Part shown: piece after piece, positions 23,029-32,134 of the stretch
How the letters are laid out: every line of letters starts with the position of its first letter
How positions within the stretch are numbered: the stretch's first letter is position 1
Assembly: GCA_024692235.1 (NCBI GenBank)
Contig: JAILMW010000024.1
Coordinates: 62,001-126,000 of the forward strand
Reading direction: 5' to 3'
DNA from: Saccharofermentans sp.
GTDB taxonomy: Bacteria > Bacillota > Clostridia > Saccharofermentanales > Saccharofermentanaceae
DNA length: 64,000 bases
The notes under the pieces: model-generated
Told to the model about the DNA's origin: nothing
Seen by the model: the letters and a program-made list of their open reading frames with translations, nothing else
The model's database searches: none
Position numbers and translations under genes: made by a program

Positions 23029-24366
23029 TCAGATATTATTCACGGTACCTATGAACAGAGGTGTTCCCGTTTCTACATCTACGATGGCGTATACAAACGG
23101 TCTGGTAAGGTATATGCGTTCGCAGTATCCAGCGTCGTTACATGTCAATGCCATCTCGGAAGTCGCCGCTGATGCCGTCGTTCCCGTGCTGTCCACTTCT
23201 ATATGCGTACAATGGACAACATCGGATATAAAAAGAGGCATGTCGCTCATATTAGAAAGATCTGACAGCTCAGGACTGAATACATCGTTCATACCCATTT
23301 GGGTCAATGTCCCGGGAAGAGAAGCTCTGTAATCACATGTAAACTCAGGGATACGCACTTCGACATCAAGGGAATCATCCATAAGATCCCAGTATCCCGC
23401 ATACTGCTCGGCGGTCATGGAGGAAGCAAATTCATTAGCATCTATATCATCATTTTCAGGGAGGATCGCCATAAAGGCATACTGCCCGCCTGTATACTTG
23501 AGGATAAATCCGCGGGCATCCACTGCAAAGAATGAAGCATCTGCATTCCCGTTGATCATATCAGCCCATGGGAAGGAGCCGTCAGCATTCCTGAACCTTG
23601 TATCGGTAGTTATCTCCAGCGGACCTCCTGCCCATTCGGCATCGAAAGCTATCGCGTTGATAAGTACCGAAGCCGTATCGTCGCGAAGTCCATCCACTAT
23701 ATGAGGGATCATCCCGTTAGTCTGACTGTTGACCCAACCGTTGATCTCATCTGCTGCATCAGAGCCACTTACGAATGAACACACCTGTGCATTATAGTAC
23801 TGCGTCACGTGATCGAGATAATCCTGATATACTCCGATATCAAGACTGTCATTGATCCAGATACTGTTAGCCGAATGAAGCTCTATCCCGCTCACGTTGT
23901 TGAGCTCGGAATTATATTCAGAAGCAAAGGACTGAAGTGCCTCAGGAGTCTGCCCCGGAAGCATTACTTCCGTGATCTGGTCAAGTGTATCGCCGGCTGC
24001 TCCCGCAGACACCATGGAAAGAGAAAAGAGTATCGAAGCCGGAGATATCATCATATTGCCTTCAGCTTCTAAGGCCTGTCTTGCATAAAGGTCTATGGCA
24101 AATTCAAGGTAGGGATCTCTTACGCTCTCATCTATTTCCTGAATTTCAAATGAGCTCAGATCAATACATCTGACATCAGGACTAATTTCATGGACTTCGA
24201 TGATATCTGGATGGTCAACTTCTACTTCAGGGATCTCCGTACAAGTCGTCTCAACAGAAGTAGCATCGGGTACGATATTGTCTTCAAGAGACGCATGGTA
24301 AGTACAGTTGGTCAGGATAACTCCTGCCAGTATCGCAGAGGAAAAAGTGATGGTCTTTTTCTTCAT
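23029..24366 (-). CDS. Serpin-family protease inhibitor, probable lipoprotein
   Basis: 445 residues. The first 21 residues look like a lipoprotein signal (KKKTITFSSAILAGV...LTNC, Cys21; Asn before Cys is unusual). After a linker the serpin fold begins near residue 80 (NMMISPASILFSLSMVSAGAAG is the helix A/B signature in two parts). Near the C-terminus lie the hinge GTTASAAT and the serpin signature YLTRPFVYAIVD. Inhibitory serpins trap serine or cysteine proteases by inserting this loop. Counting from the hinge gives Cys409 as P1, with Cys415 nearby. A GGGAGGTGA site precedes the ATG. Confidence 0.9.
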   Translation of the reverse strand: MKKKTITFSSAILAGVILTNCTYHASLEDNIVPDATSVETTCTEIPEVEVDHPDIIEVHEISPDVRCIDLSSFEIQEIDESVRDPYLEFAIDLYARQALEAEGNMMISPASILFSLSMVSAGAAGDTLDQITEVMLPGQTPEALQSFASEYNSELNNVSGIELHSANSIWINDSLDIGVYQDYLDHVTQYYNAQVCSFVSGSDAADEINGWVNSQTNGMIPHIVDGLRDDTASVLINAIAFDAEWAGGPLEITTDTRFRNADGSFPWADMINGNADASFFAVDARGFILKYTGGQYAFMAILPENDDIDANEFASSMTAEQYAGYWDLMDDSLDVEVRIPEFTCDYRASLPGTLTQMGMNDVFSPELSDLSNMSDMPLFISDVVHCTHIEVDSTGTTASAATSEMALTCNDAGYCERIYLTRPFVYAIVDVETGTPLFIGTVNNI

Positions 24367-24423
24367 AGTTTCACCTCCCTACGCCCTATAAGACGTAAAG
24401 AGGTGAATAAGGTTGCATCGATA

Positions 24424-26010
24424 TTATTCTTTTTCTTCTATCGCAGCGGGCTCATCACCATAAGTTACTCCTGCTCCTGCATTTGGATGGAATGCCGAGA
24501 AGCCCAGGTCTATGGCAAAGAGCACCAGGAGCACTATACATAAAGGCTTTACCTTGTCCTTCGGGATCTTCTTATAAAGGTTGTCCAGCATAGGCGCAAA
24601 AAGATATGTGAAAGCTACTCCCGCAAGGCCGAATACGAAGAGACCTTCAAGGCAGATCCTTCCGTGGATATTAAGGAAGTATCCGTTATAGTCCCACCAC
24701 TTCGTATGAAATAGCATTTCGAGAGCCCATGCGGCAAAGTATTCAAGGGCACCGCATGCTATAAATGCTCCGATAAACAGAAGTCCCGGTCTGTGTCTTA
24801 AAGGACGAAGACCAAGTATTATCACAAGTCCGCCTACACCGTAGATAGGAAGCCACGGTCCGAACATGGTACCTCTGTTTGCAAGGACACCTTCGTTTAA
24901 AAGAGTATAGAAGACTTCCCATACCCATCCTACGAATGCGAAGGAGAAGAAAAACAATACTATCGTGGAGAAGGAATACTTTCTGTCGTAGTCGATCTTT
25001 ATCCACTGACGCTTCTCCAGGGCCTTTATCTGATAAGCATCTTCGGGATATACGCCAAGAGATACGTTAGATACAGCCAGCATCCTGTCATTAAGGAGCA
25101 CATATTTGTCACTCTCATCCACCTTGATGTCTCTAAGATCCATATAAGCTTCTGCGTATGCACACTCCCTTAAGGGATTTAATAAGAATACTGCCAGAAG
25201 GTTATATGTGAAGCCCGAGAGAAGATATCCTACACCGTAGACTATGTCGAGCAGGAACAGATTACGCTTATCTCCCCTCGTAAGCTCTTTAGACAAAGCG
25301 AAAGCTTCCCTCCACTCTATCTCGGGATTCTCCGCAAGGATATAAGGGATCATGGAATATTCGTAGTGCTTTATGATGCCGCCTATTATGGTGAAGTTCC
25401 AAAGAAGCTGAAAGAAATACTTGATAACCATTACCTTGGCTACATTAGGTGTCTTGCCGTGCTTATATACGAATAAAAGCCTGTCGAGCTTAGTCTCGGT
25501 AAAGCGCCTGTGCTCCAGGAAATACCTGCACTTACCTACCGTTATTATATTCTTTACGAAGATATTAAGAAGGAACAGTATTATCGCAAATAAGAAGATG
25601 ACTATGGATCTCGAAATGCTCCCCTTAAATACAAGAGTATTGACGCCGTTTATTACGCCGAATCCGAAGGACCCCGAAGAAGACATCTGATTAACAAATA
25701 CAGATAAAACGCCCTTGGTATACTTCCTTGCGGTAGTATCGGCATCGGTATTTATCTTTATAAGCTCCTGCCCTTCGACAAATTCCTCGATAACATCCGC
25801 ATTGGACTTACCGGTAGCTCTGTCAAGAAACATCTGAGTCTGCTGCTGAACAACAGTAGTCTCAGTACCTATCCTGGCCTCACCGGTACTAAGGGAATAA
25901 CCTCCTACTATGACGCCGACTAAGAAGACGACGATAACATTGGCAAAATACTTGGAGCGGAAACCTTTCCAGGCTTCCGTCAATAACTTCTTTAAACTTA
26001 AATGTCCCAT
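24424..26010 (-). CDS. DUF975 membrane protein fused to a CmpB-type (putative ABC transporter type IV) domain
   Basis: 528 residues. Residues about 1-330 match the DUF975 layout: cytoplasmic N-terminus with LKKLLTEAWKGFRSKYF, a transmembrane helix, a soluble loop and further helices with the YSMIPYILAENPEI motif. Residues about 345-500 match the ABC_trans_CmpB family (FVGWVWEVFYTLL, NRGTMFGPWLPIYG, WWDYNGYFLNIHGRICLEG). Both domains are membrane proteins of unknown role. They are normally separate, so this is a domain fusion. Confidence 0.8.
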   Translation of the reverse strand: MGHLSLKKLLTEAWKGFRSKYFANVIVVFLVGVIVGGYSLSTGEARIGTETTVVQQQTQMFLDRATGKSNADVIEEFVEGQELIKINTDADTTARKYTKGVLSVFVNQMSSSGSFGFGVINGVNTLVFKGSISRSIVIFLFAIILFLLNIFVKNIITVGKCRYFLEHRRFTETKLDRLLFVYKHGKTPNVAKVMVIKYFFQLLWNFTIIGGIIKHYEYSMIPYILAENPEIEWREAFALSKELTRGDKRNLFLLDIVYGVGYLLSGFTYNLLAVFLLNPLRECAYAEAYMDLRDIKVDESDKYVLLNDRMLAVSNVSLGVYPEDAYQIKALEKRQWIKIDYDRKYSFSTIVLFFFSFAFVGWVWEVFYTLLNEGVLANRGTMFGPWLPIYGVGGLVIILGLRPLRHRPGLLFIGAFIACGALEYFAAWALEMLFHTKWWDYNGYFLNIHGRICLEGLFVFGLAGVAFTYLFAPMLDNLYKKIPKDKVKPLCIVLLVLFAIDLGFSAFHPNAGAGVTYGDEPAAIEEKE

Positions 26011-26043
26011 ATAAGTAATGTATCACATTTACTTACATATGGC

Positions 26044-27048
26044 TCAGATAATATTCGCGCTTATGAACTCCATTGCCAGATCGAACATGGTATAACCTGC
26101 ATCTCCGGTAAAGGCATGGTCTGCGCCTTCTACAGTTACGACCTCCACAGAAGGGAAAGCCTCCTCTGCCTCCTCGAAATACTCGGGATAATTAAGACCG
26201 AGTGCATCGTTTCTATCACCTGCAAAGAGGATGACATTGCCGTCAAACTCCGGAATATATTCGTATACGTCGAAGATCAGCATCTCCGCGATAAAGTCAT
26301 GACCTAAGTAGTAGGGATAGGATACGGATTCGGGGATCTCGATCCCTTCAGGAATGAACATACTTACCATATCGCTCATGAGGTAAGCGGGCTCCATAAG
26401 TATGAGAGCATTGATATCATTCTCCCTCTGAGATGCAACAACAGTAGATACTTCTCCTCCGAAGCTGTGTCCGAATAGGAAGATATTATCCTTATCTACG
26501 ATATCCAAAGTCATGATACCGTCCAGCACTGCATTAAGATCCTTCACCTCCGAGGTAAGGCACATATCCAGCTGCTCTCCGTCGCTGTGAGACTCCCCTT
26601 CGGGACCTCCGGCAAAATCAAAGAGGACACAAGCGATTCCCTGCTGAGCATAATTCTCCGCCAGTTCTTCGTATTCGTCACAAGATACACGAAGGCCGGT
26701 TGCAACTATCACCGTAGGGAAAGGTCCGTCTCCTTCGGGAAGATAGATCCTGCCACCAAGGCAAAGATCGTCCCTATAAAAGCTAATATCAATAAGTCCG
26801 TCTTCTTCTGAAGTGATAACGGGATCAGATGTCTCATAGGAGAAATCAAGTTCCAAGATCTCTTCTTCAGCGGAGGAAGTCTCAGCAGAAGTACTCTCCT
26901 CTGTAGTGGTAGTCTCCTCAGTAGTAGTAGTGGTCTCTTCCTCAGTACGCTCCGTCTCGGGAGGAGCTTCCCTCTCTTCGACAGGCGTGCTGCACGATAC
27001 TGCAGTAAACATGGATGCCGCGACAAGCAAAGCAAGGACTTTCTTCAT
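26044..27048 (-). CDS. Secreted lipoprotein alpha/beta hydrolase
   Basis: 334 residues. Lipoprotein signal with Cys19 (FTAVSC), then a low-complexity Glu/Thr/Ser spacer (about 22-65), then an alpha/beta hydrolase domain. The nucleophile Ser195 sits in GHSFGG; Asp in FAGDRND and His in GADHAFTG complete the triad. It would act outside the membrane on an ester or small peptide. The substrate is unknown. A GGAGGTAGTT site lies before the ATG. Confidence 0.85.
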   Translation of the reverse strand: MKKVLALLVAASMFTAVSCSTPVEEREAPPETERTEEETTTTTEETTTTEESTSAETSSAEEEILELDFSYETSDPVITSEEDGLIDISFYRDDLCLGGRIYLPEGDGPFPTVIVATGLRVSCDEYEELAENYAQQGIACVLFDFAGGPEGESHSDGEQLDMCLTSEVKDLNAVLDGIMTLDIVDKDNIFLFGHSFGGEVSTVVASQRENDINALILMEPAYLMSDMVSMFIPEGIEIPESVSYPYYLGHDFIAEMLIFDVYEYIPEFDGNVILFAGDRNDALGLNYPEYFEEAEEAFPSVEVVTVEGADHAFTGDAGYTMFDLAMEFISANII

Positions 27049-27124
27049 GGGAACTACCTCCTTAAAAAATATATGATCGTTATATCAAGATCGACTAAGA
27101 GTCACTTTCATCTGAATAATACTG

Positions 27125-27574
27125 TCAAAAGAGCGCCAAGATAAGGGATATCGCTACGTTGATCAAGGTCCATACAAAATAAACTGCTGGAAGCCACTTA
27201 GTATTACGGAATACGATAAACATAGCTATTCCGCATATTATATATGCACAAGACAATACAAGGGCAGTCTTGCAGGCAGTGATCCTGCTTTCCGTGTATG
27301 TGTTATGATAAGGTGCTTGATGGATCTCGAAGATACTCGTGTCTTCCTTTATGACATTGTCATTCAGGTCAATCTCGATCAAATTGGTAACTTTGTCTAT
27401 AGCTGAGTTATGAGCAGTTATCGGAACAGGCGGTTTATCTTCTCTTGCATTCAAAGATCGGATACGACCCGCCAGAAAGAATACATTAAAGCAAGATGTG
27501 AGCAACCATAATAACGCCAGTATACCGGTCGCGACCATTCTCTTTTTATCAGGGTTTCTTATATTTTTACCCAT
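27125..27574 (-). CDS. Uncharacterised three-helix membrane protein, paralogue A
   Basis: 149 residues. A hydrophobic helix at about 14-35, an extracellular-side loop with PITAHNSAIDKVTNLIEIDLND, and two more helices at about 103-120 and 128-147 joined by a basic FRNTKWL turn. It shares the loop motif and the helix-turn (GIAMF.(I/V)FRxTKWL) with the gene just upstream. I do not recognise the family. The pair lies 17 bases apart and probably forms one transcript. Confidence 0.7.
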   Translation of the reverse strand: MGKNIRNPDKKRMVATGILALLWLLTSCFNVFFLAGRIRSLNAREDKPPVPITAHNSAIDKVTNLIEIDLNDNVIKEDTSIFEIHQAPYHNTYTESRITACKTALVLSCAYIICGIAMFIVFRNTKWLPAVYFVWTLINVAISLILALF

Positions 27575-27591
27575 GTTCTAATCCATCCGAC

Positions 27592-28053
27592 TTAACGACA
27601 TAAAAGACCTGAGAAGAGTATATAGGAGACGCAGAGATTAGCACTGCTAAAGACAAAATAGACATATTGAAGCCACTTCGTCTTACGAAATGCTACGAAC
27701 ATCGCGATACCGCACAGAAGGTACGCACAGGTTATTCGCATTCCGATTTTGTATTCAGATACCTCCTGCTTTACCTCCTTTGGAAGATCGTAAGAAGGCG
27801 CGTGTGAGATATTCGAGAACATATCCTCATTTATTTTCAGATTGTCCTGCACATCGATATTGATCACGTTCGTAACATTGTCGATTGCAGTGTTATGACC
27901 AGTGATCGGAGCAGGCGCGTTATGCTCGATCGTATGATCGATCGCAACCCCGAATAATTGAATCGTCAAAAGAGTTGTACACAGCCAGATGATAGCCATG
28001 ATCTCTGTTGCTTCTGTCTTGGACGGTTTCTTTTGTCTCATTTTCTTTTCCAT
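27592..28053 (-). CDS. Uncharacterised three-helix membrane protein, paralogue B
   Basis: 153 residues. Same plan as its downstream neighbour: basic N-terminus, one helix (about 17-38), a loop with PITGHNTAIDNVTNVINID, then two helices with the shared basic FRKTKWL turn. Both genes share the TTAGAACATGG start context, so the first ATG was kept although the ribosome binding site is weak. Function unknown; a local duplication is likely. Confidence 0.7.
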   Translation of the reverse strand: MEKKMRQKKPSKTEATEIMAIIWLCTTLLTIQLFGVAIDHTIEHNAPAPITGHNTAIDNVTNVINIDVQDNLKINEDMFSNISHAPSYDLPKEVKQEVSEYKIGMRITCAYLLCGIAMFVAFRKTKWLQYVYFVFSSANLCVSYILFSGLLCR

Positions 28054-28131
28054 GTTCTAATTATATTCAATCGTGTCGGGATATGAATGGAAAAATATTA
28101 AGTTTCTTTGAACAATCATGGACACAAAAGA

Positions 28132-28159
28132 ATACTGCCCCGAATGATCGGAGCAGTAT
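28132..28159 (-). terminator. Terminator of pgi
   Basis: ATACTGC pairs with GCAGTAT, with CCGA/TCGG inside. On the minus strand TTCTTTTGT follows, 24 bases past the pgi stop. Confidence 0.8.
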
Positions 28160-28182
28160 CGTTGTTCTTTTGTCTTTTGCTA

Positions 28183-29529
28183 TTACTTGAGTCTTGCTTC
28201 GAGAGCAGCCTTCTGATCCTCATATCCGGGCTTACCGAGAAGAGCGAACATGTTCTTCTTGTAAGCCTCAACACCGGGCTGGTTGAAGGGATTTACAGCA
28301 AGAAGGTAACCGGAGATACCGCATGCCTTCTCGAAGAAGTAGATGAGCTCACCGAGGTTGTAAGCATTCTGCTCAGCCATGTGAACTGCCATGTTGGGAA
28401 CCTTACCGTCAACGTGAGCAAGTACAGTACCCTGCATAGCCTTCTTGTTAACTTCGTTCATGTCCATGCCGGATAAGAAGTTAAGTCCGTCAAGGTTAGC
28501 GGGATCGTTGGGGATCTCGAAGGATCTTCTGGGAGCATCGATATTAACGACTGTCTCGAACATGATCCTTGCGCCGTCCTGGATGAACTGACCCATGGAG
28601 TGAAGATCCGTTGTATTATCTACACCTGCGGGGAAGATACCGCGAAGATCCTTACCCTCGGACTCACCGTAGAGCTGCTTCCACCACTCTGTCATGTAGT
28701 GGAAAGAAGGCTCGTAGTTGACCATTACCTCTGTGGAATAGCCGGATCTCAAGAGGCAGTTTCTTACTGCTGCATACTGGTAGCAGGGATTCTCCTCAAG
28801 AGACATCTTCTTATAAGCCTTGGATGCATCCTTAGCGCCCTTCATGAGCTCTCTGATATCGATACCGGATACTGCGATGGGAAGAAGTCCTACTGCTGTA
28901 AGAACGGAGAACCTTCCTCCTACGTCATCGGGTACCACGAAGCTCTCATACCCTTCTTCGTCTGCAAGACCCTTAAGAGCTCCCTTAGCCTTATCTGTTG
29001 TAGCGTAGATACGGTTCTTAGCCTCTTCCTTACCGTACTTATTCTCCATATAAGCACGAAGGATACGGAAAGCGATAGCAGGCTCAGTTGTCGTACCGGA
29101 CTTACTGATGATGTTAAGGGAGATATCCTTGCCCTCGATGATATCCATCATGTCAGCAAGATATGTAGCGCTTATAGAATTACCGCAGAAGAGGATGATA
29201 GGGCTCTTCCTTACCTTCTTGGAAGCTACATTTGCAAAAGAGTGATTAAGGAGCTCGATAACTGCTCTTGCTCCGAGATAGGATCCGCCGATACCGATAA
29301 CAACGAGTACGTCGGAATCTCTTCTGATCTTCTGAGCTGCCTTTCTTATACGTGCAAACTCTTCCTTATCGTAGTTAGTGGGAAGATCGAGCCAGCCGAG
29401 GAAATCATTTCCGGGACCGTTCTTCTTGTGAAGCATGTCATGAGCCGTCTTTACCTGAGGCTCCATTCTCTTTACGGCCTCTTCACCGCCGATAAAAGGA
29501 AGTACGTTTGAATAATCAAGTGTGATCAT
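28183..29529 (-). CDS. pgi: Glucose-6-phosphate isomerase
   Basis: 448 residues from the ATG at 29529 behind GGAGGAGAACTGG. It interconverts glucose-6-phosphate and fructose-6-phosphate in glycolysis. Typical stretches are [32 protein letters not shown], the sugar-binding [16 protein letters not shown] and LYGESEGK with the catalytic glutamate. The length suits the shorter Firmicutes-type enzyme. Monocistronic, with its own terminator. Confidence 0.97.
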   Translation of the reverse strand: MITLDYSNVLPFIGGEEAVKRMEPQVKTAHDMLHKKNGPGNDFLGWLDLPTNYDKEEFARIRKAAQKIRRDSDVLVVIGIGGSYLGARAVIELLNHSFANVASKKVRKSPIILFCGNSISATYLADMMDIIEGKDISLNIISKSGTTTEPAIAFRILRAYMENKYGKEEAKNRIYATTDKAKGALKGLADEEGYESFVVPDDVGGRFSVLTAVGLLPIAVSGIDIRELMKGAKDASKAYKKMSLEENPCYQYAAVRNCLLRSGYSTEVMVNYEPSFHYMTEWWKQLYGESEGKDLRGIFPAGVDNTTDLHSMGQFIQDGARIMFETVVNIDAPRRSFEIPNDPANLDGLNFLSGMDMNEVNKKAMQGTVLAHVDGKVPNMAVHMAEQNAYNLGELIYFFEKACGISGYLLAVNPFNQPGVEAYKKNMFALLGKPGYEDQKAALEARLK

Positions 29530-29621
29530 AATTCCAGTTCTCCTCCATAGATTTATTGAACCACTGAAAGTATACACCCGTCGAAAACCCGTGTATGTTA
29601 CAAATTGCCCTTAAGCAACAA

Positions 29622-29657
29622 AAAACAGCCGATTTTGAACATAAAACCGACTGTTTT
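29622..29657 (-). terminator. Terminator of the sufC-sufB operon
   Basis: AAAACAG pairs with CTGTTTT, with CG/CG and TTTT/AAAA inside. T6 follows on the minus strand, 35 bases after the stop. Confidence 0.75.
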
Positions 29658-29691
29658 GATATCAAGTGTAAGATTTTCCACAAAAATCCTG

Positions 29692-30618
29692 TTATTTTAG
29701 GAAACCGTTGATGATCTGCTCCTCTGCTTCTTCCGGAGTAAGTCCCAATGACATGAGCTTATTAAGCTGATCTCCCGCGATCTTACCGATAGCGGCCTCA
29801 TGGACAAGAGATGCGTCTACGCTGTTAGCTTCAAGAGCAGGAACGGCAAGGATCGTCCCGTGATCCATGATGATGGAATCACACTCCGTATGACCAGAGC
29901 AAGCGGCATTACCCTTGATGCAGAGGTCGAGTTTCTGATAAGAATTATCTCTCGCTACGGATCTGGATACGATATCCGCAGAAGAACCGTCTCCGTCAAG
30001 GGATACGTCGTAAGCACTTAAAGCCTGCTGGCTTCCGTGTGTCATGAGCCTCTCGTGAACGATAAGCTTAGCGCCTGCCTTAAGGTCGGCAGTACTTGTC
30101 CTGTTGGTGGAATCAACGCCCTTTATCTGGACCATCTCCATCTCCATTACGGAACCTTCATCCATATGGATCTCGGTGCCGGGATTTAAGATTCTCTTAC
30201 CTTCACCGTCTCCGGAACCGTAGTGCTTCTCTACGTACTTGACCTTGGAATTCTTGCCGATAAAGAATCTGTGTATGCCGTCGTGCTCGGAATCCTGCTT
30301 GCCGCAGTTATCGATACCGCATCCTGCTACGATAACGACATCACAGTCATCTCCGATATAGAAATCGTTGTATACGACTTCCTTGATACCGGATGCGCTG
30401 ATAACGACGGGAATGTGTACACTCTCCTTCTTGGTTCCGGGCTTTATCGTGATATCGATACCGGATCCGTCTTCCTTGGATACGATGTCGATATTGGCAG
30501 TGGTATTTCTTCCTGCAAGCTTACTGTTGGCTCTGAAGTTATATGCTCCTACGGGAACTTCGTGAAGGTCTGCGACCTCGGCGATTATCCTCTTCTGTAT
30601 CTCATCAAGCTCAGGCAT
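29692..30618 (-). CDS. SufB/SufD-family Fe-S cluster scaffold protein (minimal SUF type)
   Basis: 308 residues, much shorter than classic SufB (about 470) but containing the beta-helix core: VYNDFYIGDDCDVVIVAGCGIDNC, then HDGIHRFFIGKNSKVKYVEKH and a C-terminal GHTECDSIIMD segment with HEAAIGKIAGDQLNKLMSLGL. It partners the adjacent ATPase to assemble iron-sulphur clusters. No sufS, sufU or sufD lies nearby, so this is a two-gene minimal SufBC (SMS-like) system. Its ATG overlaps the sufC stop by one base. Confidence 0.88.
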   Translation of the reverse strand: MPELDEIQKRIIAEVADLHEVPVGAYNFRANSKLAGRNTTANIDIVSKEDGSGIDITIKPGTKKESVHIPVVISASGIKEVVYNDFYIGDDCDVVIVAGCGIDNCGKQDSEHDGIHRFFIGKNSKVKYVEKHYGSGDGEGKRILNPGTEIHMDEGSVMEMEMVQIKGVDSTNRTSTADLKAGAKLIVHERLMTHGSQQALSAYDVSLDGDGSSADIVSRSVARDNSYQKLDLCIKGNAACSGHTECDSIIMDHGTILAVPALEANSVDASLVHEAAIGKIAGDQLNKLMSLGLTPEEAEEQIINGFLK

Positions 30619-31367
30619 TACTTGGCACCTCCTTCTTCGGGAACAAGCATCGAACAGGCGTCGACTGCGGAATCCGTACCGATGATCTGGGGAAGGATCT
30701 CGGAGCCCTTACCCTTCTTGGTCACTTTGCCGTCAGCAAGGACGATGATCTCGTCTGCGATCTTCAAGATCCTCTCCTGGTGAGAGATGATAACGATGGA
30801 ACCTGTCTCCATATCCTTTCTCATCTTCTCGAAGATACGGGTGAGGTTCTGGAATGACCAGAGGTCGATACCCGCCTCGGGCTCGTCGAATAAGGAAAGC
30901 TTGGTCTTCCTTGCAAGTACCGTTGCGATCTCGATCCTCTTAAGCTCACCGCCTGAGAGTGAACCGTTTACTTCACGGTTGATATAATCTCTCGCGCAAA
31001 GACCCACCTCTGAAAGATAGGTGCAGGCTTCGGGGATCTTAAGATCCTTGCCCGCAGCGATCCTCAGAAGATCGATGACCTTTATTCCCTTGAACTTAAC
31101 GGGCTGCTGGAAAGCAAATCCTATTCCCTTTCTTGCACGCTCCGTAATAGTCAGAGAAGTAATATCTTCGCCGTCTAATAATATCTGTCCTTCATCAGGA
31201 GTAACGATACCTGCGATTATCTTAGCAAGAGTAGACTTACCGCCGCCGTTAGGTCCCGTAATTACTACGAATTTACCGTTATCGATAGTAAGATCAAGGT
31301 TCTTGATGATGTCCTTGGAGTTCTCTCCCTCGTCAACGGTATATGAAATGTTACGAAGTTCAAGCAT
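30618..31367 (-). CDS. sufC: SufC-type Fe-S assembly ATPase
   Basis: 249 residues from the ATG at 31367 behind AAGGAGATAAG. ABC ATPase with Walker A GPNGGGKST, Q-loop in GFAFQQPVKFKG, signature LSGGELKR and Walker B LSLFDEPEAGIDLWS, the form typical of SufC rather than transporters. ATP hydrolysis drives cluster assembly on the partner scaffold encoded next. Translationally coupled to it. Confidence 0.9.
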   Translation of the reverse strand: MLELRNISYTVDEGENSKDIIKNLDLTIDNGKFVVITGPNGGGKSTLAKIIAGIVTPDEGQILLDGEDITSLTITERARKGIGFAFQQPVKFKGIKVIDLLRIAAGKDLKIPEACTYLSEVGLCARDYINREVNGSLSGGELKRIEIATVLARKTKLSLFDEPEAGIDLWSFQNLTRIFEKMRKDMETGSIVIISHQERILKIADEIIVLADGKVTKKGKGSEILPQIIGTDSAVDACSMLVPEEGGAK

Positions 31368-31489
31368 AAAGCTTATCTCCTTAATATATATTCTTGATCC
31401 TCTGGGATTATACATCAATCCCCCCCTGACTGGTAGGTTTTACGGAAAAGCATTTTGCCGAAAGTCACAGGTCAGTATATAATAACCTC

Positions 31490-32035
31490 ATGTCATCTTT
31501 TACAACTGCAGACAGTAAGATACATATACTTTACTTAGTCAAGAATGCACCGGGCGTAAGTTACCAGATGCTCCTTGATAAGTGCATGGAGTCTTTATAT
31601 ATCGACTTCTTTACTTTCTGCGAAGTGTATAACGAGCTTATAGCCGGTAACCTCATGGACAAGACCGAAGCTGACACCGGTACGGGAGAAGTCGTCGGTA
31701 CCAATGAGACTCTTTCTATCACCAAGGGCGGTGAAGCGATCCTCGAAGACGTTGAGAGCACCCTTAACAGGCAGGTCTTAGCTTACCTTAAGAAGGCAGC
31801 TGCAGAGCTTAAAGAAGCTGTAGAAGATACAAATTCCGTCAAGGCTTTCGCAGAGCCTTCCAAAGACGACGATGGCACTTATACCGTATCCTTGTCCTCT
31901 ACTAAGGGCGGACGTGATTTCCATGCATCCTTTAAGGTCTCAAGCCATGAGATGGCCGAAGCCGTATGCAGGAGCTGGAGGAACAGATCAGGCAGGATAA
32001 GCGGCGTCTTTATAGATGAATTGCTCAAAATGTAA
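31490..32035 (+). CDS. DUF4364 family protein
   Basis: 181 residues. The first 80 residues form a winged-helix-like region (SKIHILYLVKNAPGVSYQMLLD and LSITKGGEAILE), followed by a helical and beta-rich C-terminal half. The layout matches the clostridial DUF4364 family, whose role is unknown and may be regulatory. It is divergent from sufC. Confidence 0.8.
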   Translation: MSSFTTADSKIHILYLVKNAPGVSYQMLLDKCMESLYIDFFTFCEVYNELIAGNLMDKTEADTGTGEVVGTNETLSITKGGEAILEDVESTLNRQVLAYLKKAAAELKEAVEDTNSVKAFAEPSKDDDGTYTVSLSSTKGGRDFHASFKVSSHEMAEAVCRSWRNRSGRISGVFIDELLKM

Positions 32036-32134
32036 GGGCATTTCGCGACTAATTTATACTTATAACGTAAGTGCATCCCTTTAATATTCGCAATATAATG
32101 ATTTTGTTATGAAGAAAATCAAAGGAGAACGATT

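Noticed and set aside
28600..29511. 303-codon plus-strand frame
   Set aside because: Antisense to pgi; long only because codon usage of pgi avoids stops on the other strand.
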